64,000 bases of DNA from Calendula officinalis (lineage: Eukaryota > Streptophyta > Magnoliopsida > Asterales > Asteraceae). How positions within the stretch are numbered: the first letter of the stretch is position 1; each line of letters begins with the position of its first letter. Location: NCBI GenBank assembly GCA_963853835.1, contig OY970830.1:55482515-55546514 (forward strand), written 5' to 3'. The translations under genes were made by a program, and so were the position numbers. This document shows, piece after piece, positions 34,076 to 45,651 of this stretch. Below the pieces are notes generated by a model. The model made no database searches and had not been told where the DNA came from. It worked only from the letters and a program-made list of their open reading frames with translations.

Positions 34076-36702
34076 ATGGTCCAAGGTGTTATGTCAGATG
34101 GCGTTTGGCATACAAATCCCGCAACGGTAAAATCCATTTTTTATGATTATTATAAGAGTAAGTTTGCTACAATCCGTACTTCTATTCCGACGATGGCAGA
34201 ATCTCGATTTAAAAGACTTGAGGCGAATCATTCTTCTGCTCTAGAACACGCGTGTACTATGGAAGAGTTAAAGCTTGTGGTTTGGAACTGTGGTAGTGAT
34301 AAAACTCCCGGGCCAGATGGATTCAATTTTAAATTCGTCAAGAAATTCTGGGATGTTTTGAAAGATGATTTACTTTGTTCGGTAACGGAATTTCTTGATA
34401 CGGGCAGATTCCTGAAAGGGTGTAACGCATCGTTTATCACCTTAATCCCTAAGGTGAATAATCCGTCTTTAGTAAAAGATTATCGGCCCATTTCTCTTAT
34501 TGGCCTTCAGTATAAAATCATTGCTAAGCTTCTAGCAATGCGGTTAGCAAAAGTAGTTGATAAAGTGGTCAGTTGTGAGCAATCTGCTTTTATTAAAGGG
34601 CGGCAAATATTAGATGGCCCTTTAATGTTAAATGAAATTATTGAATGGTACAAGAAGAAGAAGAAGAAGAAAAAATTACTTCTGTTTAAAGTTGACTTTG
34701 AGAAAGCTTTTGATTCGTTGAGCTGGGATTACCTTGATTTTATTATGTCAAGAATGGGGTTCGGTGTAAAATGGAGAAAATGGATCAACTCGTGCCTTTC
34801 TTCAGCTACTTTATCGGTATTGGTAAATGGTAGCCCGACGGAGGAATTTACTATGCATAGAGGCGTTCGCCAAGGAGATCCTTTATCTCCTTTTCTGTTT
34901 ATAATAGCAATGGAAGGCCTTCATCTATCCATTGAAAAAGCTGTGGAAGAAAATTATATAAAAGGTATGACTATTGGCCCTAATAGTTTGAATAGTTCAC
35001 ATTTTTTTATGCAGATGATGTGATTGTGGTATCGGAGTGGAATGTGGATGATATGAATGGTATTATCCGAACCCTGAATGACTTCTACTATGAATCTGGT
35101 TTGAAGATTAACGTAGAAAAGTCTAATCTTTATGGTGTGGGAGTTTCAAGTGATGAAGTGGCGGATATGGCCCGGCGAACAGGTTGTGCGGCGGCTGAGC
35201 TTCCTTTTTTGTACCTCGGTATGTTGACAGGAGGTAACTTGACACGAAAAAGTAGCTGGGTTCGGGTTATTGAGGCGCTTAGGAAGAGGCCTTCGAATTG
35301 GAAGGCTAAAATGATTTCTATAGGTGGTCGATTAACTCTCATTAAATCAGTTCTTGGGAGTATTGGTATTTACTGGATGTCTCCTTTCCGGGTCCCTGAA
35401 GTTGTGATTAAAAATTTGGAACGAATGCGTGCTCGTTTTTTGTGGGGATGTCATGAACAAGAAAAAAAAAAGTAAGTTGGGTTTCTTGGAATAATATTAT
35501 AGCTGCAAAAGATTTTGGTGGTCTCGAGATTGCAAGCCTTAAAGCTTTAAATCTTGCTCTTCTGCTTAAATGGAGATGGAGATTTTTCAAAGAACCGAAT
35601 GCTTTATGGTGTCGAGTCATTAAAGCTTTACATGGAGAGGATGGTGGTTTTTTGAATACTAGAGTAAATGGTTTGTGGAAAGGTCATTGGTCTCGTATTG
35701 TGGATTCCGTCAAATTCCTGCACGATAAACGAATTATTGATTATAATAGTTTTAGATATTATCTTGTAAGTGGGGACAAGATCAAATTTTGGTGTGATGT
35801 TTGGCTAGATAATCAGCCATTGAAAGAAAAATTCAATCGTTTATTCCGCTTAGATTTAGACAATGGTTGTTTTGTAAAGGATAAATGGAATGGAGAAGGG
35901 TGGATATGGAATTGGAGAAGACAATTACGAGGTGGAATTGAAATGGAACAATTTGAAACTTATTATCTCTTCTTGTTCGTATTAATTTAGGTGATGGGAA
36001 TGATAAAATATGTTGGGTTGCGGATCCTATTTCGGGTTTTTCGGTTGCTGGGGCCCGTAAGATTATTGATAAATCTCTACACCCGGGCATTGGAATTATC
36101 ACTATTTGGTGTAATTATGTTCCTTTAAAAGTTAACATTTTTGTGTGGCGGCTTAGATTAGACCGATTACCGACAAGGTTAAATTTGTCTCGTAGAGGTA
36201 TGGAAATTGAGACAATTGCGTGCCCGGTTTGTCAAGGTAATGTGGAATCTGTTGAGCATCTGTTATTCGGTTGTAATGTTGCGGTTCAGATTTGGACTCT
36301 GGTTTGTAAATGGTGCGATTTAAGAGGCTTCTCGGGCTCTTCTTTTAATGATTGGTGGACGTTTGTTGCTGGCTTGAAAATCTCGAAGATGAATGCTATA
36401 AAGTTGAAGACGATATGAATGGCACGTGTTGGATGATTTGGCGGTTTAGAAACTCAATCTTATTTGATAATGGCAGCATTAGAAAACGTGATCTTTTTGA
36501 TTTTGTTGTTTTGTTTTCTTTTAATTGGTTAACCCATCGGATTCATGCATGTAAGATTTCGTGGGTTGATTGGATTAAGAACCCTTTGTATATTTCGGTT
36601 TAGTGTTTTGCTAAACTATTTTATTGGAGTTTTGGGGGTTTCGGGAGGGTGATGGCAATGCCGAAGCTCTTCCGTTTCCTTCTTTTGCTGTTCAAAAAAA
36701 AA
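34076..36702 (+). mobile_element. L1-type LINE, 5' truncated (LINE-H)
   Basis: Plus-strand ORF2 from the linker before RT to the 3' tail GCTGTTCAAAAAAAAA. The first frame (34076-35023, 315 codons) holds DKTPGPDGF, VKDYRPISLIGLQYKIIAK, SAFIKGRQILDGP, KVDFEKAFDSLSW and RQGDPLSPFLF. A single-base frameshift in the T-run just before FYADD (about 35003-35012) moves the catalytic Asp pair into the next frame (35020-35475). Zf-RVT (MWRLRLDRLPTRLNLSRRGM, CPVC...H.LFGC) and WLTHRI.ACKISWVDW follow to 36603 with further frame changes near 35475, 35985 and 36415. A terminal TTTCGG/CCGAAG hairpin lies at 36639-36666. Confidence 0.93.
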
Positions 36703-37134
36703 TATATGTTGTATTCTATAGCATTATTGAATTAAACTCTTAAAATATAAACCAGCATATTATGGAAACATTAAGCTAAAAATAGTTAAGGTAGAGTGAA
36801 ATTGGACAAGCACTATATACGACAATGATAGATTGCAAATAGCAACAAAAAAATTGATCGGAAATCACAAGTCGTATGCTAGAATCAGATGAGAGAGGAG
36901 GTGTTAGGCTGAGCGAGCCGAAGTATGTGATAAGGGATATGCATGTACATGGTGAACCAAGATGAAAATTGAAAAAAATATAAGATTTGATGAAGGTAAA
37001 AGTTATATGTTCTTTCAATTTCCCGGAGTTCTAATAGAATAACATATGCTCCTTTAATATTAATAAATAATAAATATTAACTAATTTTTTTTTGATATAT
37101 AATTTATTTCAACACCATCTAATACCGTAACTTC
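36703..37134. other. Spacer without recognised features
   Basis: AT-rich sequence after the LINE-H tail. I see no gene, inverted repeat or retroelement end. Confidence 0.5.
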
Positions 37135-37590
37135 CTACTAGGGTTTTGAAAACCTGACACGGCATGACAAAATATAGGAAATGAAACGAAATTGAGACGA
37201 AATCGAAATTTGAATTCATGTTCGTGTCGTGTTTGTTTTGTGTAAAACAAAGACAAAGTCGTGTCGTGTTCATGTTTAGAGATTAACACGAAATTGACAT
37301 GATAGTTATGATTTTGGGACTATTTAAAAATGTATGCTATACTTTTGTTTTTTTGTCGTGTTTTTTGGTTTTTTAGCATGTACTACGTAAGAAAATCTGA
37401 TATTTTTGTTATTTATCTCGTATTGTCGTATTTGTCGTTTTTTTATCATTTTTTGAATTGGGAGGTATTCGTGTTACCAAAATACAACACGACTTCGTGA
37501 CGTGTCCTTTTCGTGTTGAGAAAAATACATTCATGTCGTGTCATGTTACCCAAAAACACAAAACAATAACACGAGACATAGTCATCTATA
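37135..37590. mobile_element. Decayed MITE rich in CGTGTCGTGT words
   Basis: Left side CACGGCATGACAAAAT...TTCGTGTCGTGTTTG, right side inverted CACGACTTCGTGACGTGTCC...AACACGAGACAT, with an AT-rich centre. Word content and arm layout resemble plant hAT-derived MITEs of the CGTGTCGTGTTCGTGTCG kind. No target duplication was settled. Confidence 0.5.
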
Positions 37591-37814
37591 GTTGTCATTT
37601 CCGACCATCATAGTGATCCACACCACCACATCCCCGCTAACGCGGCCTCACGGGATATGTTACTAGTGACTTTTTAAAATGGGAGATGCAATCTAACTAA
37701 TTATGGTAAGTGTTCATATCATTATTTTTTAATTTTTTAATGTATTTAACAATTGTTTTTTTTTTATGTTAGCATGTTTGTTCATAAATAGGAAATGATG
37801 GGTAAAATCTAGTT

Positions 37815-38661
37815 AAAATTATAGAAATGTATTCAAGATATTCTTAAATTTTAATGTAGTGTCAATGTACAAATCTCAATAATTAATTAATTAATTATAA
37901 TTAATAGTTAAAATTAATCATATATTTTATACATGGATGAGTATTTTGGTCATTTTTATAGCAAAGAAATTATTTATTATTATTTTTTAGATTTTTTTAT
38001 ATTATTATTATTTTAAAAAAAAATATTATTATTTCACTAATAACACATAATGTGATAATCACATGTGATTGTATTAAAACATTACATTTAACCAAATGTA
38101 TAATCACATGTGATTATACAATAAAGTCACATATGATTAAGTATCACCCGTGATTATCAAAATAATACTTCCTCCGATTCAAAATAAGTGATACACTTTT
38201 CATATTTTTGTGATTCAAAATAAGTGATACACTTTAAGCATTTACCTTATTTGGTAAAAAGTTGTGGGCTCCACACCCACTAAATACCTACTTTAATAAA
38301 TTGAAAAGACATCTTTACCCTTACTTTTACTTTTAAACATCATTAACCTTATTGTATTAAAAAATTATGGGATTTAATCCCCACTAATCCTCCAATTAAG
38401 CTAATTTAACACTCATTATAACTTTTTGCCTCAAAAACCGTAAAACTCAAAGTGTATCACTTATTTTGAATCGGATAAAGTATTGTTTTTTTAACAAAAA
38501 AAATAATAAAAATATAATTTTTTTTATAACTGAAAAATGACCAAAATACCATTTCATTATATAATATGTGATTAATCTTGAACATTAGATTTTATTGATT
38601 AATGGTTGAGATTTGTCCCTTGAGAATACACAAAAATTAAGGACTGCCTTGAACATTTGTC
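37815..38661. mobile_element. Long-TIR element interrupted by a Stowaway
   Basis: Left arm (about 37815-37965) and right arm (about 38500-38661) are inverted copies: ATGTATTCAAGATATTCTTA, ACAAATCTCAA and GTATTTTGGTCATTTTT all recur inverted. CACATGTGATTA words fill the centre. A 313-bp Stowaway lies between. Probably a MULE-type foldback; the exact ends are not fixed. Confidence 0.6.
38168..38480. mobile_element. Stowaway-type MITE
   Basis: 313 bp, ends CTTCCTCCGATTCAAAATAA and its inverse (last bases altered to GGATAAAG), TA at 38166-38167 and 38481-38482. Confidence 0.9.
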
Positions 38662-39756
38662 GTTATAACTATATTCAGTCATCACTTATTCTAGACTAGC
38701 ACACTATTAGGCAAGTATAATCGCACAATAGTATAACAAAGGTAAGTAAAAGAGTAACGTCACCACTCAGAACGATTAAGCCGATACACATTCGCTAGAA
38801 CTAAATCAGTTAACCAAAAAATAAAAATTGCAAACGAATTGTTTTTATTATTTAAATTGCGAATGAACTCGAATAAAAATATTTTAATTTTAAATAAACA
38901 TATGAAATTTGGTAAAACTCTAATCATTCACTATAATTAACTCGCCCTAGGCATAAATTTGACTTGTTAAGACTCCGAATGACATGAAACTCTACAAGTT
39001 GGTCAATTAGTTTCACTCTACTTTCCGCAATGCATCTAACACGGTTCTTAGGAATTTCTTCTCTAAGCCTATGTCAGAAACACACTTCGATTTACCGATT
39101 TAATTATGTGATTGGATTTCTCGTCACCTCTAATCCTAGAACTTTCGTTTCAAAGAATTAGTCTTTCAAACAAACAACTAAGCTATTGACACTTGGTTTC
39201 GACCTCAATTTCTAACAAGTCGCCTACTAGGTCACCTGGATGAAAAGTAGAAGAAATCACACACTTATGACACTTTCGTGATCTAAAGACATGCTAGAAT
39301 AATCAAACATCAAATAAAACTTATAACTTGGAAACATTGTTTAATGAAACATGGATCAAACCAAATGATGCTTGATGTAGAAACCAATAGATCTTCTCCT
39401 TGGACGACTCTGGATTGTTCTTCGCTGCTTCACATACCTATTTTGCTCCAAAATTCGGCCACAACTAGGGTTTTGACCTAGAGTCCTTTCAAATGGGTCG
39501 AATTTATAGCTTTCTGGGGGGTCAGAGCTTCAAGGCGCGACCAAGTTTGGTTCGTATTTCTTCACGACATGAGCAATATTCTTCACAACACGAGATGTTG
39601 ATTTCCTAATCGACAGAGGATTCTTCACTACGCGAGCCTTCGTGTTTCACGTGGACTAGACCTTCGTGGCACGACTAACACCATTCGCAGCGCGAGCAGT
39701 GCTTTTCAGGATTTCTTTACTTTGGAGTTCTAGCCTGCATATTTTACGAACATAAG
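38662..39756 (+). repeat. Unclassified noncoding repeat (copy 2)
   Basis: Same organisation and orientation as 23569-24990: start GTTATAACTATATTC, TTAGGCAAGTATAATCG, then TCACCTCTAATCCTAGAACTT and CTAGGTCACCTGGATGAAAAG, then a GC-richer zone (39530-39710) of short words CACGA, ACGCGAG and GCGCGAGC. The end words TAGCCTG...AATA/ATTTT also match. No frame. Sequence identity is low but the block order is preserved. Confidence 0.55.
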
Positions 39757-40566
39757 CGGATTTGCCAAAAGTTTTGGATTTGATCCATAACTCTCAAAAA
39801 TAACAAGGATAGTCAGTAAATACGAAACTTTGTCACACTTTTGGTCTCTAATACTAACTCCCGTTAAAATTTGCTGTTAAAATTTTTCAAATGACAATTT
39901 TACCCTTCCCTTACCATGTTCTTGTCTCCTTCATTTCTCTGCACACACAAATCAAAACCTATCTCTCTCTGCGCACACACACACTAAATTACACACAAAT
40001 TAAAACTTATCTCTCTACGCGTTCACACACACTAAAGCATACACTAATTAAAACCCCTAACCATAGTTAACAGTTTACACGACGGTGCGATCTCACCTGA
40101 TAAACTTATGACTGAAATCGATTTTTGATAGTTGCAGTAGTTTCTTTATTTCACCGTGTATGCATCCGGTGAACTTGTTACCATCAAAGTAAAAGGTTCT
40201 GCACATTGGAGAAGTTGCTAATGCTAGCACGTAATGGACCGGTTAACCGATTCTTGGACAAACTAATTTGGCCAATTTTAACTGGAAATTAAGGAATCGT
40301 TCACAGGGAATTCGCCATAGAGGAGGTTGTTTTGAAGCTCAACATGTGCGAGATATAGTTCGTCTTATCTATAAACACACGATTCATCTTTCTCAAATTT
40401 CAAATCCCTAATCGCATCGACGTTTTTGTTAGATTATACATATTTACCTACATTATTTGTATTTATAGTTGGCATTTTACACTTTACCTTTGTTGATTTC
40501 TTGTTCTTGTGCCTCAAAACCCTAGTTTCAGTGACAAATTGATTGATTGGAATGGAAACCGACAAT

Positions 40567-41359
40567 CAGGGCCGGTCCCGACGTATGTTAAGCCCTGTGC
40601 AAAAATTAGAAAAAGACCCCTAAATAGTTGTACATAGCACACATACATAATTTTAATCTGTTAGTGAAAATAAGTTTTAATAGATTTAGATTATTTTTAT
40701 TCCTTGTGATATTTACTAACTTATTTATCTAGAAAATTGAATTTTCTAGTTTGTTAATTAAATTAATAATCATAATTAAGGTTAATTTTTAGAATTTATT
40801 TAAACTAAATTTAATTTTATTATGTTTATTAAAACTAAATTTAATTTCATCGGATGAAGTATATATATTTTTTTGACGCATTATGCATCTAGTTTCACCA
40901 AATTTTCTTTCTTTTTTTTTTAATTTTTTGAAAAATACTGAATATAATAATAAATATATATTAATCCTTCACCAAAATAAGCCATATGGTGTGTCATTTT
41001 TTTGTTTTGTTATTGAAAAATACTGAATATAACAATACATATATATTAATCCTTCACCAAAATAAGCCATATGGTGTGTCATTTTGTTTTATTTTTTATT
41101 TTTTTGAAAAATACTGAATATAATAATACATATATATTAATCCTTCACCAAAAAAAAGCCATATAGTGTGTCATACAAAAGAATCGAACTCAAGCACTGC
41201 AGGACATAAGCAAGGGCCTTTACCACTTGAACTACAACATGACTTTACACTATTTTGGAATCATTTCATATATAACTAATGACTGAAATGAGTAAAATTT
41301 TGGGCCCTAACATTTTTGATGCCCTGTTCGCTGGAAGAACTTGCTTATGGCCAGCACTG
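40567..41359. mobile_element. hAT element (non-autonomous)
   Basis: Ends CAGGGCCGGTCC and, inverted, CAGTGCTGGCCA, with an exact 8-bp duplication CCGACAAT at 40559-40566 and 41360-41367. Length 793 bp, no transposase frame. It contains the threefold tandem repeat at 40905-41172. Confidence 0.88.
40905..41172 (+). repeat. Threefold tandem repeat inside the hAT element
   Basis: Three units of about 80-90 bp, each with TTTTTGAAAAATACTGAATA, TATATTAATCCTTCACC and AAGCCATATGGTGTGTCATT (last unit ATAGTGTGTCAT). Confidence 0.85.
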
Positions 41360-41749
41360 CCGACAATGATTCAGGGTATGGTTATAATCTGCAAAACGGG
41401 ATTCACCGTGTGTTTGGTTTATTTCAAGGTTTTGGTATGTGCATGTGTGGTGTGGCCAATGGACTCAGTGTTAAATTTGTATCTATATTTGATGAGTTTA
41501 ATTCGGAAATTATGCATTTAAATAATGTTTTATTTCTTTTAATAAGAGGAAATATAAAAATATTTATAAAGGTAAATTTGTTATTTAGAAAACTTTAACA
41601 ATAAAGTTTAAAGAAAGTTAGTATTAGGGATTAAAAATATAGAAAGTTTTGTATTTTATGACTATCTATGTCATATTTAAAATTTAATGATCAAATTTAA
41701 AACTTTTTATAAAACACAGGAATTATCCATGTAATTTAGTCTTGACTTT

Positions 41750-41751
<2 letters not shown>

Positions 41752-41782
<31 letters not shown>

Positions 41783-41897
41783 AACGACAGCTAATCTACT
41801 CATTTTCCCACATCAAGACTTAACTCATAACCTATAAGTCATGAGCAGCATCTTATAATTTACACTAATACTACTAGGCTATAAAACCTTAGGTGAT
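41752..41897 (-). mobile_element. Short retroposed tail of another family
   Basis: A T-run of about 29 bases followed by GAACGACAGCTAATC and 110 bp of unique sequence. GACTTTAGT before and GATTTTAGT after could be a target duplication with one change. It resembles a LINE or SINE tail but not the main LINE family of the window. Confidence 0.45.
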
Positions 41898-41915
41898 TTT
41901 AGTTACTTACTTGTA

Positions 41916-42836
41916 GAGTAAATTACACGGAAGGTCCCTATGGTATACCACTAATTACAATCTCAGTCCCTGAACTTTGTTTATTACACGAGACGTCCTT
42001 GGTGTATAAATTACACTAATTATCCATGTAATTTTGTCTTGATTTTGTTACACCCATGGTCCCTACTGCCCTTAACTTTTTTAAATGACCAAAATACCCT
42101 TTTTGCATTTTGTAATTAAGCGAAGATAAATGACTGTGAATGCAATAAGTGATAAACCACAGGGACCATCCGTGAAATTTACTCTATTAATTATTATTTT
42201 TTCTCCTTTTATCCATATTCTTGCACCACATTTAGACTCACGACCCACATCCATCTATTTAAATTCAAACATCAATCAATAATGAACCCCTTGAAAAGTC
42301 GATCCATCCCCAAACACTACCTTCATTTGCCTTCTCCGGTTGTTCCGCCGCCGGTGACTTTTTAGCGACCTGCGTGTGCAAAACACCAATTCCTCTAGTG
42401 ACGTGCATCAATTGAATGAATCAATTCAGGTCGATAGTCCGTCATCGGCGGTGGAACAACTGGAGAAGGCAACCGGAGGTATGGTTTGGGATGGATCGAC
42501 TTTTCAGGCGGTTTGGTGGTGCGACGATAATGGTTATTGATTGAATTATAAATTCAAAGAGATGGAAATGAGTTGTGAGTCTAATGTGGTGGAAGAATAT
42601 GGATAAAAGAGGAAAAAAAATCAATTAAAAGAGTAAGTTTCACGGATGGTCCATATGGTATATCACTAATTACATTCACAGTCATTTATTTTCGATTTAT
42701 TATAATATGTCAAAAGGGTATTTTGGTCATTTAAAAAAGTTAAGTGTAGTAGGGACTATGTGTTTAACAAAATTGACACACTAGAGACGTGCAGTGTAAT
42801 AAACGAAGTTTGGAGACTGAGGTTGTAATAAAAAAA
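41916..42836. mobile_element. Foldback element forming a hairpin of about 0.9 kb
   Basis: Opens GAGTAAATTACACGG. The left arm pairs almost throughout with the right arm: CAGTCCCTGAACTTTG with its inverse near 42805, GTCATTTAAAAAAGTTAAG near 42730 with its inverse near 42080, CCATCCGTGAAATTTACTC near 42175 with its inverse near 42640, and AAGTCGATCCATCC near 42297 with its inverse near 42495. The spacer is only about 80 bp around 42400. The last 40 bp of the right arm are missing. It is non-coding and non-autonomous, of MULE type by its ends. Confidence 0.85.
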
Positions 42837-43154
42837 TTATTTTGGTAAAACTAAAGGTAACACGCCATATATTGCGGGACAAGGGGGACAACATCGCTGC
42901 TTGAGTTGGCCACGTGAACATCTACACTTCCTTTGCGGTTTCTATCACGTGACTTTCCCCGCATTTCAAGGTGTTAACATCCATCCCTTTTATCCAATTA
43001 AATATTTAACAGTTATAATATTTTGAGAAATAATATTTGTATTTATTATTTATATTTATTTATATGGCATATCATAACTTATGGTAAGTACGAAGAGTAA
43101 CATAATATAGATAAAAATGATAAAGCATTAATATCATTTCTTTAATATATTATA
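42837..43154. other. Spacer without recognised features
   Basis: Includes a GC-richer stretch with two CACGTGA words (42911 and 42946) and a poly-purine/TA-rich end. No gene or repeat boundary seen. Confidence 0.5.
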
Positions 43155-43413
43155 CTTCTCCCGATTCAAAATAAATGTCATTATACACTGTTAATTTTAT
43201 AATTTTTGAGGTAAATAATTATAATGATGGTTAAATTAGATTAATTAGATGGTTAGTGAGGAATGAGTCTCACAATTTTTTGTGATCCTTAAAAGTAAAA
43301 GTAAGGGTAAATAAGTCATTTTACTTTATTAAAGTAGATAGTTGTGGAGCCCACTGTTTTTTACCAAATAAGGTAAATTATTTTAAATCACCTAAATATG
43401 GAAAGTGTATCAC
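43155..43413. mobile_element. Stowaway-type MITE, right end lost
   Basis: Starts CTTCTCCCGATTCAAAATAA after TA and follows the family to GTATCAC at 43413, where the expected TTATTTTGAATC end is replaced by the LINE-I junction sequence. Confidence 0.8.
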
Positions 43414-45076
43414 AATGTTATTCAACATAATCCGTATTGCAAATTATTTTATTGCAAATAATTGGTACGGTTAACTTTTTACATGAAAAAAATGTTATAA
43501 TCGGAATGTTATTCAACATAATGTTGTTAGTGGGGATTCTATGAAGTTTTGGTTGCATCAATGGAAAGGGGCGGTCCCATTTGCTCAATTGTTTAACCGT
43601 CTATTTCGGTTAGAAATGAATTTGTATTGGAAAGTTAGTGATAGATGGAGATCGAGTTTTGGTGCTTTAATTGGAGTAAAGAAAATAGAGGCGGGGTGGT
43701 AAAAGAGCAATTTGATAATCTTATGTCCCTTATTAGTGACACGATTCTTGTGAATAAAAAAGATAAAATTAGTTGAAATTTGGGAGATTTGTATGAATTT
43801 ACAGTTGGTGATACAAGAAAACATATTAACTCTTATCTCTTCCCCGGGGTACATACAGATTTTAAGTGGTGTAATTCTTTACTATTAAAAGTTAATGTGT
43901 TTTTGTGGAGAGTATATACGGACCGGCTACCAACTCGTTTTAATTTGTTTAGAAGGGGGATGGAAATAGAATCGATTTTGTGTCCGGTTTGTAATGTGGG
44001 TGTGGAAACGAGTTCTCACAATTTATTTTCTTGCAAAGTTGCTATAGCCTTATGGGAGATGGTTCTTAAGTGGAGTGAGGTGTAACGACCGTAAATTTCG
44101 GTCTATAGATTTAAAAGGAAATAATATATTTTTAATTTAACGACATTGGAATTAGGCCCTAAAGGTGTTGTAATGAAGGGATAAGTGTTCGGGACTTGCG
44201 TAACATTGGAAACGGGTCGAACCGAGTTACTATCGAGAATGAAAGATGAAAATATGGATTTATGCATGCTCCCATCGGGCTCCCATCGCAAGTAGCAATA
44301 TTGGAGATCAGACGCGAAGGCTTGGAGTTGAGCTCCCACCGAGGCTCGCGACTCGAGGATGCGCGGCCATTGACCTCACGACTCGAGGGGTGGAATCTGG
44401 GCGCGAGGATCGTCAGGAACAAGATTAAATACGGGATTTTGGCCATTTGTCTCATTTTTAAACACTAACTCTCTCTCATTAAGTGCTTATACATATTTTG
44501 AGTGGAAAAGGGTGTTTGGAGCTGATTTTGCACTCCAAATCTGGTGATTTTGATTCCTTGTTGAAGATAAAAGGTAAATCTCTTCTCCCTCAAACTTTAG
44601 ATGTAAGATTTGGGAAATTTGGGTGATTAAATGGTACGCCTAGCTTGAAGAACCACCTAAAATGGTGAAATAAAGTTAGATAACCTAAATCTATAGTATT
44701 TTACCATAGAAAACGAATTGTGACTTGGATCTATAGTTGTATTGGATTTTTGAAAATCGAGGGTTTTGAATATCACCAAAAAATTGGGGAAAATGGTGTT
44801 ATGAGTTAGCTAGTGATGATTTATGTTAACCTTGTGATGGTTATTGAATTAGGGCTTCTACCAAAAGGTTGGAGGTCAACAAGTTGTTCGAGAAAGTGAA
44901 TATTTGGTGTTCAAGGAACGCACTTGAGCTAGCATTCGCTAAGGTGAGTACATGAGACTTTTAAACTAGGTACATAGCAAAGAGTTATTTAACATACGTA
45001 TAATATTTTTATGGGCCTTTATAAATAAATATTTTGGTAAAGATAGTGACTAAAAAGATAAGAAAATATGTATGAT

Positions 45077-45651
45077 TAGGGATGTGTTCGGTTCCGGAAC
45101 CGGACCGAACCGGACCGGAACCGGACCGAACCGGACCGGAACCGGTAAACCCGGTAACCGAAAAAAGGAAATTTCCAGGACCGAGAACCGGACCGGTTAA
45201 ACCGGTTCCGGGTCGGTTCGATCTTCAAGCGGGTTTAGAACCGGTAAACCCGGTTTTTGTGTTTGCCATCCGATTATACATTTTCGGTGCATATTTTCAT
45301 CTTAAAATATATAAATTAAATATTTTAGCGTACTTTTAATAAAAGTATGATGTTTACGGGGGTTCACGGGCTGTTTCAAGTAAAATATGTTTCTATTAAA
45401 AGCCTATATACCTACTATTTCGACATATATATATGAAAACTCGTAAGTCTATATACCTATTTAAATGCCGGTTCCAAACCCGAAACAACCGGAACCGAAC
45501 CGGGACCGGAACCGGTAAACCCGGTTTGTTAATTTTATCAAATCTAAGAACCGGGAACCGGACCGGTTAAGCCGGTTCCGGTTCGGTTCGGTGCCGGTTC
45601 CGGTTCGGTCCCGGTTCGGTTCCGGTTTTCCGGTTTTTATACACACCCCTA
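45077..45651. mobile_element. hAT-like MITE with CCGGTTCGGTTCCGG arms
   Basis: 575 bp, ends TAGGGATGTG and CACACCCCTA, flanked by TGTATGAT and GGTATGAT (7 of 8 match), fitting an 8-bp hAT target. Both arms are arrays of CCGGAACCGGACCGAACC-type words in opposite orientation, around an AT-rich centre. The Pro/Arg/Glu-rich frames in the arms are by-products. Confidence 0.85.

Larger units (their letters stand above)
40552..41434 (+). pseudogene. Captured exon of unknown gene, split by a hAT element
   Basis: ATG at 40552 begins METDN; the frame is interrupted after 5 codons by the hAT element and resumes at 41368 with SGYGYNLQNG and FGLFQGF, ending at a GTATGT donor (41435). CCCTAGTTTCAG lies 37 bp before the ATG and could be an acceptor. 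The open frame, start context and splice signals suggest a captured first coding exon. I do not recognise the protein. Confidence 0.4.
39757..41745. mobile_element. MULE-type element with a captured exon, split by a hAT
   Basis: Arms at about 39757-39890 and 41580-41745 are inverted: AAAAGTTTTGGATTTGATC, GATAGTCAGTAAATACGAAA and TCTCTAATACTAAC. The right arm ends in the inverse of ACTAAATTACATGG, a variant of the GAGTAAATTACACGG end of its neighbours; the left outer end is missing, at the border of the noncoding repeat. The interior has a leader-like CT-rich stretch, introns and an ATG exon. I did not find the target duplication. Confidence 0.55.

Noticed and set aside
41186..41240. tRNA-like words (ATCGAACTCAAGCACTGC...CCACTTGAACTAC), also near 56000-56060
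   Set aside because: They resemble the B-box and D-arm words of a tRNA on the minus strand, but no cloverleaf can be drawn. They belong to the hAT and Helitron sequences.
42442..42624. A 60-codon minus-strand frame in the foldback element
   Set aside because: Lies within the hairpin arm, and its mirror arm has no matching frame; a chance frame.
45082..45646. Frames encoding Pro/Glu/Arg/Thr-rich repeats on both strands
   Set aside because: They are translations of the CCGGAACCGG-type arms of a hAT-like MITE.
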